Source of the DNA: JBJXHN01 sp046233135 | Lineage (GTDB): Bacteria; Pseudomonadota; Alphaproteobacteria; Rhodospirillales; Rhodospirillaceae | Assembly (NCBI GenBank): GCA_046233135.1 | Contig: JBJXHN010000011.1 | Span: 62,001 to 126,000 of the forward strand | DNA: 64,000 nt | Direction: 5' to 3' | Shown: one piece after another, positions 34,031-42,260 of the stretch | How positions within the stretch are numbered: position 1 is the stretch's first letter | Layout of the letters: each line of letters begins with the position of its first letter | Position numbers and translations under genes: made by a program | The notes under the pieces: model-generated | The model's database searches: none | What the model was told of the DNA's origin: nothing | The model's input: only the letters and a program-made list of their open reading frames with translations

Positions 34031-34198
34031 TCGGGGAGTTAGTAACCGTGACTAGACGGCCCCATGGCCTTTAGCTGGAAAGCCTGTTGCATACGCCACA
34101 GGCTCCCCGACCATAGGGTCAAGGAGTATGGTGCCGTCACGGCCGACACCAACCGCTAGTCAGGGGTTACTACGCCCCCGGAGCAGTGCGTCTGCTCC
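34031..34198 (+). ncRNA. Candidate pseudoknotted structured RNA
   Basis: Long-range pairs: TAGTAACC 34040-34047 with GGTTACTA 34165-34172, and GACTAG 34050-34055 with CTAGTC 34156-34161, almost one 14-bp helix. TCGGGGAG 34031-34038 pairs with CTCCCCGA 34103-34110 and crosses it, giving a pseudoknot. Inside is the hairpin AGCCTGT/ACAGGCT (34081-34104), and after it GGAGCAG/CTGCTCC (34180-34198). There is no protein-coding potential. It lies 230 bp before the excisionase-repA operon. I do not recognise a known RNA class; the strand is not proven. Confidence 0.5.
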
Positions 34199-34430
34199 AT
34201 CTGTATTAATAGCCGAACTGCGTGCGGATGTCTTGGGCGAATACGCATCGGCCTCCCTGAGTCGCTGAAATCTCACGTCTTTTCGCGCTGACACAGCCAA
34301 TTTCAGGGGTGCCGTCTGCGCAGGGGCACAAATGCGGCACGCTACACACCGCCGATCACTTCCCATGGTTCGCCATAGCGCGCCGCCGTCTCCGGCAGCC
34401 GCATCAACCTGACGAACCGGAGGTGATCTC
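34199..34430. other. Upstream region of the xis-repA operon
   Basis: No gene. It should hold the operon promoter; a TATTAAT sequence (about 34203-34209) is the best -10 candidate. AACCGGAGGTGATCTC before 34431 is a strong ribosome-binding site. Confidence 0.4.
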
Positions 34431-34703
34431 ATGGCCGAGCGCCGAAACGCGGACCTTCCACCGCGCATGCTGCGTACTCAGGAAGCTGCACGTTTCCTTG
34501 GTATTTCTCTTCGCACGCTGGAAAAGCATCGGACCTACGGGACCGGTCCGACCTATCGCAAAATCGGTGGCCGGGTTCTCTACACGGTCGAGGATCTTCA
34601 GGCCTGGGCCGACATCGGCGCACGCAAATCCACCAGTGACAAGGACGCCGGCACGGTCTTTCCGGCTCGCCCCCTGACGCCTGAAGAGCGGAGCAAGCTC
34701 TGA
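34431..34703 (+). CDS. Excisionase-type helix-turn-helix protein
   Basis: A 90-residue protein: RMLRTQEAARFLGISLRTLEKHRTYGTGPTYRKIGGRVLYTVEDLQAWADIGAR is a MerR/AlpA/Xis-type winged HTH. In ICEs such proteins act as excisionase or transcription regulator. GGAGGTGATC is placed ideally before the ATG. Its stop touches the repA start, so it heads the repA-parA operon and may couple excision with replication. Confidence 0.87.
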   Translation: MAERRNADLPPRMLRTQEAARFLGISLRTLEKHRTYGTGPTYRKIGGRVLYTVEDLQAWADIGARKSTSDKDAGTVFPARPLTPEERSKL

Positions 34704-35795
34704 ATGCGGCGCGTCGATCACCCTGAAGCCCTGCGACGAGAAGGCGGTAGCGAGCGCAGCCACCTCGATCCCTTCGTGGTCGCAACCGGCGATGCCAGTC
34801 CGCGCGACCAGCGCGATCTGATGGAGCGGCCTTTCTTCTCGCTGGCGAAGACGCCGCGCACGAAGCCGATCCTCTACAAGACCGCCGATGTCGAGGTGCA
34901 GGTGTTCGGGATGCCCGAACATGGAATGGCGACGATCTGGGATGCCGATGTGCTGATCTGGGCTGCAAGCCAGATCGTTGCCGCCGAAAACAACGGTATC
35001 AAGACATCCCGCTTCTTCCGCTTCACGCCCTATCATCTGCTGCGCGCCATCGGCCGCGACACCGGAAACCGGCAATATCTGCTGCTGAAGGCAGCGCTTG
35101 CCCGGCTGCAATCCACGGTCGTCGCCACGACGATCCGTAACGGCAAGCATTGGCGCCGCCGCCAGTTCTCTTGGATCAACGAATGGGAGGAGATGACCAC
35201 GCGCGACGGTCGCGTCGAGGGCATGGAGTTTGTCCTGCCCGAGTGGTTCTACAACAGTGTCCTTGACCGTTCTCTGGTCCTGACCATCGACCCGGATTAT
35301 TTCCGGCTGACCGGCGGTATCGAGCGCTGGCTCTACCGTGTTGCCCGTAAACATGCCGGACATCAGCCGCATGGCTGGTTGTTCGAGGTTGCGCACCTCT
35401 ACCAGAAGTCCGGCAGCATGGCCCGGCCATCGGACTTTGCGCTCGACCTGCGCCGCATTGCTGCCCGCCAGCCGTTGCCCGGCTACCAGCTCAAGATCCT
35501 GCGCGAGGATCGCCGCGAACTGCTGCGAATCCGCCCCGAAAACCTATCCACAGTGCCTGTGGATAACATTGTGGGTGCCGTCGGTACATCAGGCGCAAAG
35601 GGTATCGGTACATCAGGCGCAGCACTATCGGCACATCAGGCGCACGAACCCCAGTTAAGCCTCTGGAACGAAAAGCAGAATCCGACTGCTAACTTAGAAT
35701 CTAACATAGAATCTAACTTTTCTTCTTTGACGCGCGCGCGTGAAAGGCACGGTGCCAGTGCCACTTCCCGCCGACCTGGGCGGGGTACGCCATGA
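34704..35795 (+). CDS. repA: Replication initiator protein RepA of ICE/plasmid type
   Basis: A 363-residue protein: RPFFSLAKTPRTKPILYKTADVEVQVFGMPEHGMATIWDADVLIWAASQI and SRFFRFTPYHLLRAIGRDTGNRQYLLLKAALARLQSTVV are typical of the 'replication initiator protein A' family, with two winged-helix domains. Near the C-terminus the codons also contain paired DnaA boxes, three iterons and an AT-rich segment, so the tail of the protein (from about 280) is shaped by an origin in the DNA. It overlaps parA by 4 bp. A working RepA would let the excised ICE replicate as a plasmid. Confidence 0.9.
   Translation: MRRVDHPEALRREGGSERSHLDPFVVATGDASPRDQRDLMERPFFSLAKTPRTKPILYKTADVEVQVFGMPEHGMATIWDADVLIWAASQIVAAENNGIKTSRFFRFTPYHLLRAIGRDTGNRQYLLLKAALARLQSTVVATTIRNGKHWRRRQFSWINEWEEMTTRDGRVEGMEFVLPEWFYNSVLDRSLVLTIDPDYFRLTGGIERWLYRVARKHAGHQPHGWLFEVAHLYQKSGSMARPSDFALDLRRIAARQPLPGYQLKILREDRRELLRIRPENLSTVPVDNIVGAVGTSGAKGIGTSGAALSAHQAHEPQLSLWNEKQNPTANLESNIESNFSSLTRARERHGASATSRRPGRGTP
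35544..35729. other. Probable replication origin (oriV) inside the repA 3' end
   Basis: In order: a near-perfect DnaA box (CTATCCACA 35544-35552) and an exact inverted one (TGTGGATAA 35558-35566); three 17-bp iterons TCGGTACATCAGGCGCA at 35581-35597, 35605-35621 and 35628-35644 (the last with one change), spaced 23-24 bp; then an AT-rich part with TAGAATCTAAC twice (35695-35705, 35707-35717). This is the classical layout of an iteron origin. Confidence 0.7.
35581..35644 (+). repeat. Three iterons, 17 bp each
   Basis: TCGGTACATCAGGCGCA twice exactly and once as TCGGCACATCAGGCGCA, with 23-24 bp periodicity, about two helical turns, so that a RepA protein could bind all on one DNA face. Confidence 0.8.
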
Positions 35796-36445
35796 TCGTC
35801 GCGCTGCTCAATCAGAAAGGCGGCGTGGGCAAGACCACGCTGGCGCTGCATCTCGCCGGAGCCTGGGCTGCGCAAGGCAAGCGCGTCATCCTGATTGATG
35901 CCGACCCGCAAGGCTCCGCACTCGACTGGTCGCAGCGGCGCAGCCATGAAGGGCTGCCAAGGCTGTTCACTGTCATCGGCCTTGCCCGCGATACTCTGCA
36001 CAGGGAAGCGCCGGAACTGGCGCGTGACGCCGATCATGTCGTCATTGATGGTCCGCCCCGTGTCGCCGGCCTGATGCGCTCAGCGCTGCTTGCAGCCGAT
36101 CTGGTGCTGATCCCCGTACAGCCATCCCCCTTCGATGGCTGGGCCTCGGCCGAGATGCTGGCGCTTCTGAACGAAGCACGCATCTATCGCCCGGAGCTGA
36201 CCGCCCGTTTTCTGCTGAACCGATGCGCTGCGCGCACGGTCATCGCCCGCGAAACGGCAGAGACACTGGCGGACCATGATCCGCCCTTGCTGGCCACGAC
36301 GATCGGCCAGCGTGTCGCCTTCGCCGAAGCCGCACAGACCGGGCGACTGGTCTCAGAGACCGATTGCGGCGAACGGGCCGCACAAGAGGTCACAGCGCTG
36401 GCGGCCGAGATCGATGGCCTCGGTGTCGGGAGGATCGTGCCATGA
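35792..36445 (+). CDS. parA: ParA-family partition ATPase
   Basis: A 217-residue protein with the deviant Walker A QKGGVGKTT (8-16), DADPQGSALDW and VVIDGPPR. It is the small type of ParA without an N-terminal HTH, as found on ICEs. It overlaps repA (ATGA) and the next gene (ATGA). It would segregate the excised element together with a partner protein: either the ribbon-helix-helix protein directly downstream or the long ParB-like protein at 17.7 kb. Confidence 0.93.
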   Translation: MIVALLNQKGGVGKTTLALHLAGAWAAQGKRVILIDADPQGSALDWSQRRSHEGLPRLFTVIGLARDTLHREAPELARDADHVVIDGPPRVAGLMRSALLAADLVLIPVQPSPFDGWASAEMLALLNEARIYRPELTARFLLNRCAARTVIARETAETLADHDPPLLATTIGQRVAFAEAAQTGRLVSETDCGERAAQEVTALAAEIDGLGVGRIVP

Positions 36446-36696
36446 CACGTCCGCCCGTCAAATCCGGCTTCGTATCGCGTCCGGGCAATCCCGATAGCTG
36501 GGTCAGAGCCGCCGATGCGCCGGCAACCGGCAAGACGGCTACGGAGGCGTTCACCGCGCGCCTGACCATCGACATCACGCCCGAACTGCGCGGGCGCATC
36601 AAGGTTGCCGCTTTCCGGCGTGGCGTCACCGTCGCCGTGATGCTGCGCGAGCTGCTGGTCCGCGAGTTTCCACCCACCGAAGGAGATCAGCCATGA
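36442..36696 (+). CDS. Ribbon-helix-helix type protein, possible ParA partner
   Basis: An 84-residue protein with a flexible N-terminus and a C-terminal ARLTIDITPELRGRIKVAAFRRGVTVAVMLRELLVREF, a ribbon-helix-helix DNA-binding motif. It starts in a 4-bp overlap with parA, the position of a ParG/ParB-type centromere-binding partner. It also overlaps the next gene by 4 bp. Confidence 0.82.
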   Translation: MTRPPVKSGFVSRPGNPDSWVRAADAPATGKTATEAFTARLTIDITPELRGRIKVAAFRRGVTVAVMLRELLVREFPPTEGDQP

Positions 36697-37211
36697 CCGG
36701 TAAAACCGTGCGTGCAGCGCACGAACATCCGCTGGCAGACGGGGCTGCACCGTTCACCACATTGGTCGAACTGACCTTCCAGAAGAAGAAGGTCGAGCGG
36801 TGGATACGCTTCGGCCGCAAGAGCTTTGAGCAGATCATCGACCGCCGTCGCAGTCTGATCGGTTTTGCGCCAGAAAGCATCTTCGCCTTCGTCCGTTGGG
36901 CCTCCAACGATTACGGCACCATCGTCTCGCGGCTCGACATCCTACGCGCTGTCGGGCGTGGCGAACCGTACCAGACCGTGCCCTTCGTTCGTCCTGGCGG
37001 CGAGATCCTGCTGCGTATCGATGGCTGGCGACAAGTCCAGCGAGTGTTGGCCCTGATCGATGCTGTGGACGCGCTCGGCGTCGATCCGGCGGATGTTGCG
37101 CCGGACCATTGGCGACACGTCCACAACCGTTTGAGTGCTGGTCAGGAACCCAATCCCTACACGCCGGATCGCCATGCCGCATGGGTCAGCCGCCGGAGGA
37201 TCGCGCCATGA
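36693..37211 (+). CDS. DUF2840-family protein
   Basis: A 172-residue protein: TLVELTFQKKKVERWIRFGRKSFEQIIDRRRSLIGFAPESIFAFVRWASNDYGTIVSRLDILRAVGRGE. This is the DUF2840 pattern, a family found between parA and traF in Trb-type ICEs; function unknown. It overlaps both neighbours by 4 bp. Confidence 0.9.
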   Translation: MTGKTVRAAHEHPLADGAAPFTTLVELTFQKKKVERWIRFGRKSFEQIIDRRRSLIGFAPESIFAFVRWASNDYGTIVSRLDILRAVGRGEPYQTVPFVRPGGEILLRIDGWRQVQRVLALIDAVDALGVDPADVAPDHWRHVHNRLSAGQEPNPYTPDRHAAWVSRRRIAP

Positions 37212-37753
37212 GCCGCCGTCATATCATCGCCGTGTCCATGCTGGCCGTCGGTACTCTTGTCGCCACGGCTGTTGCCGATCTGCCAACCCGGCTGATCTGG
37301 AATGCAACCGCCAGCGCGCCGATTGGCTTCTACACAGTTGCTCCCGCCGATGCGCTCGAAGTTCCCGAACTGGTCGCCATCATGCTGTCTGAGCCGCTGG
37401 AGCGGTTCATGGTCGAGCGTGGCTATATCGGACGCGGCGTGCCGCTGTTGAAGCGCGTCCTTGGCCTGCCGGGACAGCGCGTCTGCCGCAACGGTGCGAC
37501 TATTACCGTCGATCATGTCGAGATGGGGGATGCGCTGGAGCGCGACCGCATGGGCCGCGATCTACCGGTCTGGCAGGGCTGCTTCATCATCCGCGATGGT
37601 GAACTCTTCCTCATGAATTGGGACATCCGGGACAGCCTGGACGGCCGTTACTTCGGACCTGTTCCCGCCAGTTCCGTCATCGGCCGGGCGCGTCCGCTCT
37701 GGACCGATGAGGAAGGCAATGGCCGCTACGAATGGCGGGCTGCTACGCATTGA
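37208..37753 (+). CDS. traF: TraF-like S26 signal peptidase
   Basis: A 181-residue protein with an N-terminal membrane helix (HIIAVSMLAVGTLVATAVA), the catalytic serine S36 in SAPIGFY and lysine K82 in PLLKRVLGLPGQRV. TraF of P-type systems processes and circularises the TrbC pilin; trbC is present at 60.5 kb. The start at 37208 overlaps the DUF2840 stop; longer in-frame starts would run inside that gene. Confidence 0.9.
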   Translation: MSRRHIIAVSMLAVGTLVATAVADLPTRLIWNATASAPIGFYTVAPADALEVPELVAIMLSEPLERFMVERGYIGRGVPLLKRVLGLPGQRVCRNGATITVDHVEMGDALERDRMGRDLPVWQGCFIIRDGELFLMNWDIRDSLDGRYFGPVPASSVIGRARPLWTDEEGNGRYEWRAATH

Positions 37754-37788
37754 ACCTACGCCAAATCCACAAACACAGGAGACATACC

Positions 37789-38124
37789 ATGCCACAGATC
37801 GGTCAATTTGCGCGTGACGCATCCGGCTTCGCCGGTCAGCTCGTCACGCTAACCATGAAGCGCGATCTCGTCATCGTGCCCGCCGAACACTCCGATGCGG
37901 AGAATGCGCCGGACTATCGCGTCCATTACATTGAACATGACGGGCCGGAGGTCGGGGCTGCTTGGAAACGCACCGGCGAAAAGGCTGGCGAATATCTCTC
38001 GGTGCTGCTCGACGATCCCGCCCTGCCGCAGCCGATCCGCGCCAACCTGTTCCGCGACGACGATGCAGGCTCGTCATGGTCGCTGCACTGGAGCCGTCCG
38101 CGGCCCCGCGGAGATCGGGACTGA
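37789..38124 (+). CDS. DUF736-family protein, second copy
   Basis: A 111-residue protein: MPQIGQFARDASGFAGQLVTLTMKRDLVIVPAEHSDAENAPDYRVHY ... AAWKRTGEKAGEYLSVLLDDPALPQPIRANLF. It is clearly related to the copy at 32031 but diverged, so it is an old paralogue. The start at 37789 follows CAGGAGAC. It lies in the traF-transglycosylase-relaxase unit, the usual place of DUF736 in ICEs. Confidence 0.9.
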   Translation: MPQIGQFARDASGFAGQLVTLTMKRDLVIVPAEHSDAENAPDYRVHYIEHDGPEVGAAWKRTGEKAGEYLSVLLDDPALPQPIRANLFRDDDAGSSWSLHWSRPRPRGDRD

Positions 38125-38128
38125 GATC

Positions 38129-38839
38129 ATGCGATCCCGCGCCCTTCTTCTCCTCACGGCCCTTCTGTCGGCTGGCAGCGGATTGACGCCAGCGATTGCG
38201 CAGGTCACGCCGCAACCCGCGCCTGTCACTGTGCATCCCCATGCTGCTTTCATTGCCGAGGCGTCACAGCGTTTCGGCATTCCAGAGCACTGGATTCGGG
38301 CCGTGCTGCGTGTGGAAAGCGCGGGCGATGTGCGCGCCATCTCATCGGCGGGGGCAATGGGACTGATGCAGGTCATGCCCGATACCTGGGCGGGCCTGCG
38401 CAGCCGCCATGGCCTCGGGCGCGATCCTTACGATCCGCGCGACAACATCCTCGCAGGTACGGCGTATCTGCGCGAGATGTGGGACCGCTATGGCAATGTC
38501 GCGGCCATGCTTGCCGCCTACAATGCCGGTCCCGGCCGCTATGACGAGCATCTGGCGACAGGCCGCACTTTGCCCGTAGAAACACGTGCCTATGTCGCCA
38601 CGCTCGCACCTGTTCTCGGGCATACGGCTGCGCCTGATGTGCCGACGATCGTGCCGCCGTTACCGCCGGATTGGCGCGAAGCTCCGCTCTTCGTTGCGCA
38701 ATCCAACGGCAATTCGGCGGCAGCCAGTCAGCAGTCGAACGACGTCCGCGCAACCGTTCCTCTACGTCATTCCGTCGATCAGGAGCCGCAGGACGGCGGC
38801 ATATTCGTGGCCCGTGCGAGCAATGGAGATGCACCATGA
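38129..38839 (+). CDS. Lytic transglycosylase of the conjugation system
   Basis: A 236-residue exported protein: signal peptide (RALLLLTALLSAGSGLTPAIAQ), then an SLT domain with the catalytic E63 in RVESAGD, SSAGAMGLMQVMPDTWAGL and AMLAAYNAGPGRY. It opens the cell wall for the Trb secretion channel (VirB1/TrbN role). The C-terminal ~70 residues are low-complexity. Its stop overlaps the next start. Confidence 0.92.
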   Translation: MRSRALLLLTALLSAGSGLTPAIAQVTPQPAPVTVHPHAAFIAEASQRFGIPEHWIRAVLRVESAGDVRAISSAGAMGLMQVMPDTWAGLRSRHGLGRDPYDPRDNILAGTAYLREMWDRYGNVAAMLAAYNAGPGRYDEHLATGRTLPVETRAYVATLAPVLGHTAAPDVPTIVPPLPPDWREAPLFVAQSNGNSAAASQQSNDVRATVPLRHSVDQEPQDGGIFVARASNGDAP

Positions 38840-39156
38840 GCATGGCGTCTCCACGCGCTTTCGGTCCGCTTCCGGTGTGCAGTCAGGCAGGGGGTCGCCT
38901 GGCTGTATTCCCGGCAGGAAGGGCAAAAAGGGCAGGGAAGGCGGAGGGCAAGATAAAGGAAACCGGCACCCTGTCGGGCGGGTTTCTGGGCAAGCCCTTG
39001 TCTGCACACTGTTTTGGGGTGCGGCGCACGGCACCATGCTTTTGGGTCTCGCGTGCCGCGATATGGCGCAAAGCCTTGGCTTTGCTGGGTTTTGACCGGC
39101 ACTACAGCCGAATATCGCCCGATTTCTCTGAATTTTGGCTGGAGGCGCGTCCGTGA
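38836..39156 (+). CDS. Small hypothetical protein between transglycosylase and relaxase
   Basis: A 106-residue frame coupled on both sides by 4-bp overlaps (ATGA with the transglycosylase, GTGA with the relaxase). The sequence has many G, A, R and K in the middle and no recognised domain. Coupling on both sides supports translation, but the region could equally serve as a DNA element such as the origin of transfer. Confidence 0.5.
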   Translation: MSMASPRAFGPLPVCSQAGGRLAVFPAGRAKRAGKAEGKIKETGTLSGGFLGKPLSAHCFGVRRTAPCFWVSRAAIWRKALALLGFDRHYSRISPDFSEFWLEARP

Positions 39157-41225
39157 GCGCCGATGACGAGAACCGCTTTCGCCCCAGGCCAGGTCGGATC
39201 AAATCTGATGTTCCGAAGGCGGGCAAGGCGAAGAGCTTTCTGACGCAGGCGAAGAAGCTGGCGCGTCGGCATAGCAACAGCCCCGGCAGATCATCATCAT
39301 TCGCATCACGGACGTCCTCGTCGCCTTCATCTGGTTCGGCCGGAAAGAGCGGGAAGGCATCGCGGGCTGGCAAAGGTCCGGGCGTCAAGCGTGGCCGAGG
39401 TGCAGCCTTTGTCCGCGCCCGAACCCTGTCGGGCGGTTGGCGTCACAGTGCGGCCGGAGTGCGCCGCGTCGTCGTCAAAACCCGGTACGTCCAGAGCGCG
39501 GGGAGGAATGGCAAAGGGGCGGCCCATCTGCGCTACATCCAGCGAGACGGAACCTCGCGCGATGGCGAGCGCGGCCAGCTTTATTCCGCCACCGAGGATC
39601 GTGCCGATGGAGATGCGTTCCTTGACCGCGGCAAGGATGATCGCCACCAGTTCCGCTTCATCGTTTCGCCCGAAGATGCCGCCGATCTTTCCGATCTCGC
39701 CGAGCACACCCGCGATCTGATGAGCCGCATCGAGGCCGACCTTGGCACGAAGCTCGATTGGGTCGCGGTCAATCACCACAATACCGGCCATCCCCATGTC
39801 CATGTCATCGTTCGGGGCAAGGACGATCTGGGCGAGAACCTGGTCATCAATGGTGACTATCTCGCCAATGGTATTCGTGAGCGGGCGAGCGAACTGACCA
39901 CGCTGGAACTCGGCCCCGTGACCGAGATCGAGCAGAGCCGGAAGCTATCTGCCGAAATCGATCAGGATCGCTTCACGCGCATCGACCGCGCCATGACCGA
40001 GGAGGCCGATGAAAGGTTCCTCGATCTGCGCCATGAACCGACAGATGCACGCCGCCAGTTCAACCGGACGCTTCGCCTGCGCCGTCTCGCCAAACTCGAA
40101 AAGATGGGGCTGGCCACCGAACACGCGCAGGGCGTCTGGGAGCTTGGCGCGAAGATGGAACCGGCGTTGCGTGAACTGGGTGAACGCGGCGACATCATCC
40201 GCAACATGCACAAGGCGCTGAAGGCTGATGGGCAGGAACGTGATCCGATAACCTTCCAGCTTCACGATGCAGCACCCGCGGCACCCATCACCGGCCGCGT
40301 TGTGGACAAATATCTCACTGACGAGATGGGCGAGAACCTGACGCTCGTGGTGGACGGCATCGACGGACGAACACACCATCTTCCCGGCATTGATCCGGCC
40401 CGCGTCGAGGACGCCCGGATCGGCAGCATCGTGGAAATCGGTCCTGCAGATACAGCGCAACGTCCCTCTGATCGCACCATCGCCAAGATCTCGGAGAACG
40501 GTATTTACCGGCCAAGCCGTCATCTCGAACAGGTGAAATTCGAGGGACGTGTGCCCGGCGGTGATTACGAAGGCTATGTTGATGCCCATGTCCGGCGACT
40601 GGAGGCGCTGCGCCGCGCCGGGATCGCTGAGCGGATCGACGCTGACCAGTGGCGCATCCCCGAAGACTTCGAGAACCGCGCCACCGCCTATGATGCCGGT
40701 CGCAACCGTCAGGCCAGCATCCGTGTGGTCTCGACCTTCGACCTCGAAAAGCAGATCGGCGCCGATGGTGCGACCTGGCTGGACCGGAGGCTGGTGACGC
40801 CGGATGCTTCGGATCTTACCCCGGCAGGGTTCGGTCAGCAGGTGCGCGAGGCTATGGATCAGCGCCGTGAGCATCATATCGCACAGCGCGATGCCACGCG
40901 GCAGCAGAATGGACGCATCCTCTATCGGCGCAATCTACTCGCCAATCTGAGGGAACGGGAGGTGGCCCGCGTCGGTGCGGAGATGGCCGGCAGCAAAGGA
41001 TTGCCGTTCCGTGCGGCTGCCGATGGAGAAACTGTCAGTGGCAAGTTCACCGGGGCCGTGCAGCTATCCAGCGGCAAGTTCGCCGTGGTCGAGAAATCCC
41101 ATGAATTCACCCTTGTCCCATGGCGGCCGGTTATCGACCGCCAGCTCGGAAAGGAAGTGGTGGGCGTTGTTCAGGGCGGATCGGCTTCGTGGCAGTTGGG
41201 GAGGCAGAAGGGATTGGGTATTTAG
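39153..41225 (+). CDS. Relaxase, VirD2/TraI-like with DUF3363 region
   Basis: A 690-residue protein. After a basic, serine-rich N-terminus (1-90), the nuclease domain has a likely catalytic tyrosine in RYVQSAGRNGKGAAHLRYI, and the metal-binding histidine motif HHNTGHPHVHVIVRG. The C-terminal half (IDQDRFTRIDR ... LRRLAKLEKMGLA) is DUF3363. It nicks oriT and pilots the strand to the TraG/Trb channel. The GTG at 39153 is chosen for GGAGGCGC upstream and its overlap with the previous stop. OriT should be close but was not recognised. Confidence 0.9.
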   Translation: MSADDENRFRPRPGRIKSDVPKAGKAKSFLTQAKKLARRHSNSPGRSSSFASRTSSSPSSGSAGKSGKASRAGKGPGVKRGRGAAFVRARTLSGGWRHSAAGVRRVVVKTRYVQSAGRNGKGAAHLRYIQRDGTSRDGERGQLYSATEDRADGDAFLDRGKDDRHQFRFIVSPEDAADLSDLAEHTRDLMSRIEADLGTKLDWVAVNHHNTGHPHVHVIVRGKDDLGENLVINGDYLANGIRERASELTTLELGPVTEIEQSRKLSAEIDQDRFTRIDRAMTEEADERFLDLRHEPTDARRQFNRTLRLRRLAKLEKMGLATEHAQGVWELGAKMEPALRELGERGDIIRNMHKALKADGQERDPITFQLHDAAPAAPITGRVVDKYLTDEMGENLTLVVDGIDGRTHHLPGIDPARVEDARIGSIVEIGPADTAQRPSDRTIAKISENGIYRPSRHLEQVKFEGRVPGGDYEGYVDAHVRRLEALRRAGIAERIDADQWRIPEDFENRATAYDAGRNRQASIRVVSTFDLEKQIGADGATWLDRRLVTPDASDLTPAGFGQQVREAMDQRREHHIAQRDATRQQNGRILYRRNLLANLREREVARVGAEMAGSKGLPFRAAADGETVSGKFTGAVQLSSGKFAVVEKSHEFTLVPWRPVIDRQLGKEVVGVVQGGSASWQLGRQKGLGI

Positions 41226-41362
41226 ACGCAGAATCCTACTCACTCAGCAAGCACGAGCGCCAACACCTCAGTCAAACAAATTGCCTCGTGACCAACCTAA
41301 AGTGCCTTAAACTCTCGTCATCAACATTGCTTAAAGGCAAGCCTACTGACGGCCAGCCTCTA
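41226..41362. other. Short spacer before the insertion sequence
   Basis: No gene seen. It is the ICE flank of the IS5-type insertion and could hold part of oriT. Confidence 0.35.
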
Positions 41363-42203
41363 GGGTCAGGACCCATTGATCGTCTTTGTCGGCCGTGATT
41401 CAGGGTCGGTCAGGAGACCTGATCGATGAGCAACTTGTTCTGGCTGACCGAAGCCCAGATGGACCGACTTCGGCCCTTCTTTCCCAAGAGCCATGGCCGC
41501 CCTCGGGTGGATGACCGGCGTGTTTTGAGCGGCATTATCTTCATTAATCGCAATGGGTTGCGTTGGTGCGATGCTCCAGCAGCCTATGGCCCTTCCAAGA
41601 CGCTCTACAACCGCTGGAAGCGCTGGTGCGGAATGGGTGTCTTCGCTCGGATCATGGAGGGCTTGGCATCGGAGGCCGCTGAACAAAGGACGGTCATGAT
41701 TGATGCGACCTACCTGAAAGCTCACCGCACGGCATCGAGCCTGGCGGTGAAAAAGGGGGGCGCGGGCGGGCGATCGGCCGCACGAAGGGCGGGCTGAACA
41801 CCAAGCTTCATGCCGTGGCGGATGCCAAGGGCAGGCCGTTGAAGTTCTTCATGACGGCAGGCCAGGTCAGCGACTACATGGGCGCGGCCGCCCTCTTGCG
41901 GGACCTGCCCAAGGCCGACTGGCTCTTGGCTGACAGGGGCTATGATGCTGATTGGTATCGAGAAGCATTGAAAGACAAGGGGATAAGGGTTTGCATCCCT
42001 GGGCGGAAGAACCGGAAGAAGAAGATCCGCCACGACCGTCGCCGCTACAAACGGCGCAACCGCATCGAAATCATGTTCGGCCGCCTCAAGGACTGGCGCA
42101 GGGTAGCGACCCGCTACGACCGGTGTCCCAAGGTCTACCTATCGGCCATCGCACTCGCCGCAACCGTCATCTTCTGGCTCTGAAACTCAATGAGTCCTGA
42201 CCC
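41363..42203 (+). mobile_element. IS5-family (IS427-like) insertion sequence
   Basis: About 841 bp with terminal inverted repeats: GGGTCAGGACCCATTGA at the left end and GGGTCAGGACTCATTGA read inward from the right. Both ends are flanked by CTA/TAG (a CTAG-type target). It carries a complete two-frame transposase, so it may be active. It marks the left edge of the redox cargo. Confidence 0.88.
41426..42183 (+). CDS. IS5-family transposase made by -1 frameshifting
   Basis: OrfA (41426-41797; MSNLFWLTEAQMDRLRPFFPKSHGRPRVDDRRVLSGIIF ... VMIDATYLKAHRTASSLAVKK) and OrfB (to 42183; IGRTKGGLNTKLHAV ... LLADRGYDADWYRE ... RNRIEIMFGRLKDWRRVATRYDR) together give the DDE transposase: D in VMIDAT, D in LLADRGYDAD, E in RIEIMFGRLKD. 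They overlap in different frames and join by a -1 shift at A5G6 (41750-41760), the usual slippery site of this IS group. Confidence 0.88.
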
Positions 42204-42260
42204 TAGCAACGGCATTTTATAGAGGGTGAGAAAATCCAGCAAACAAGCGTAAATCATCCC

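Noticed and set aside
35581..35644. CRISPR array
   Set aside because: Only three 17-bp repeats with 6-7-bp spacers inside a coding gene next to DnaA boxes; they are iterons.
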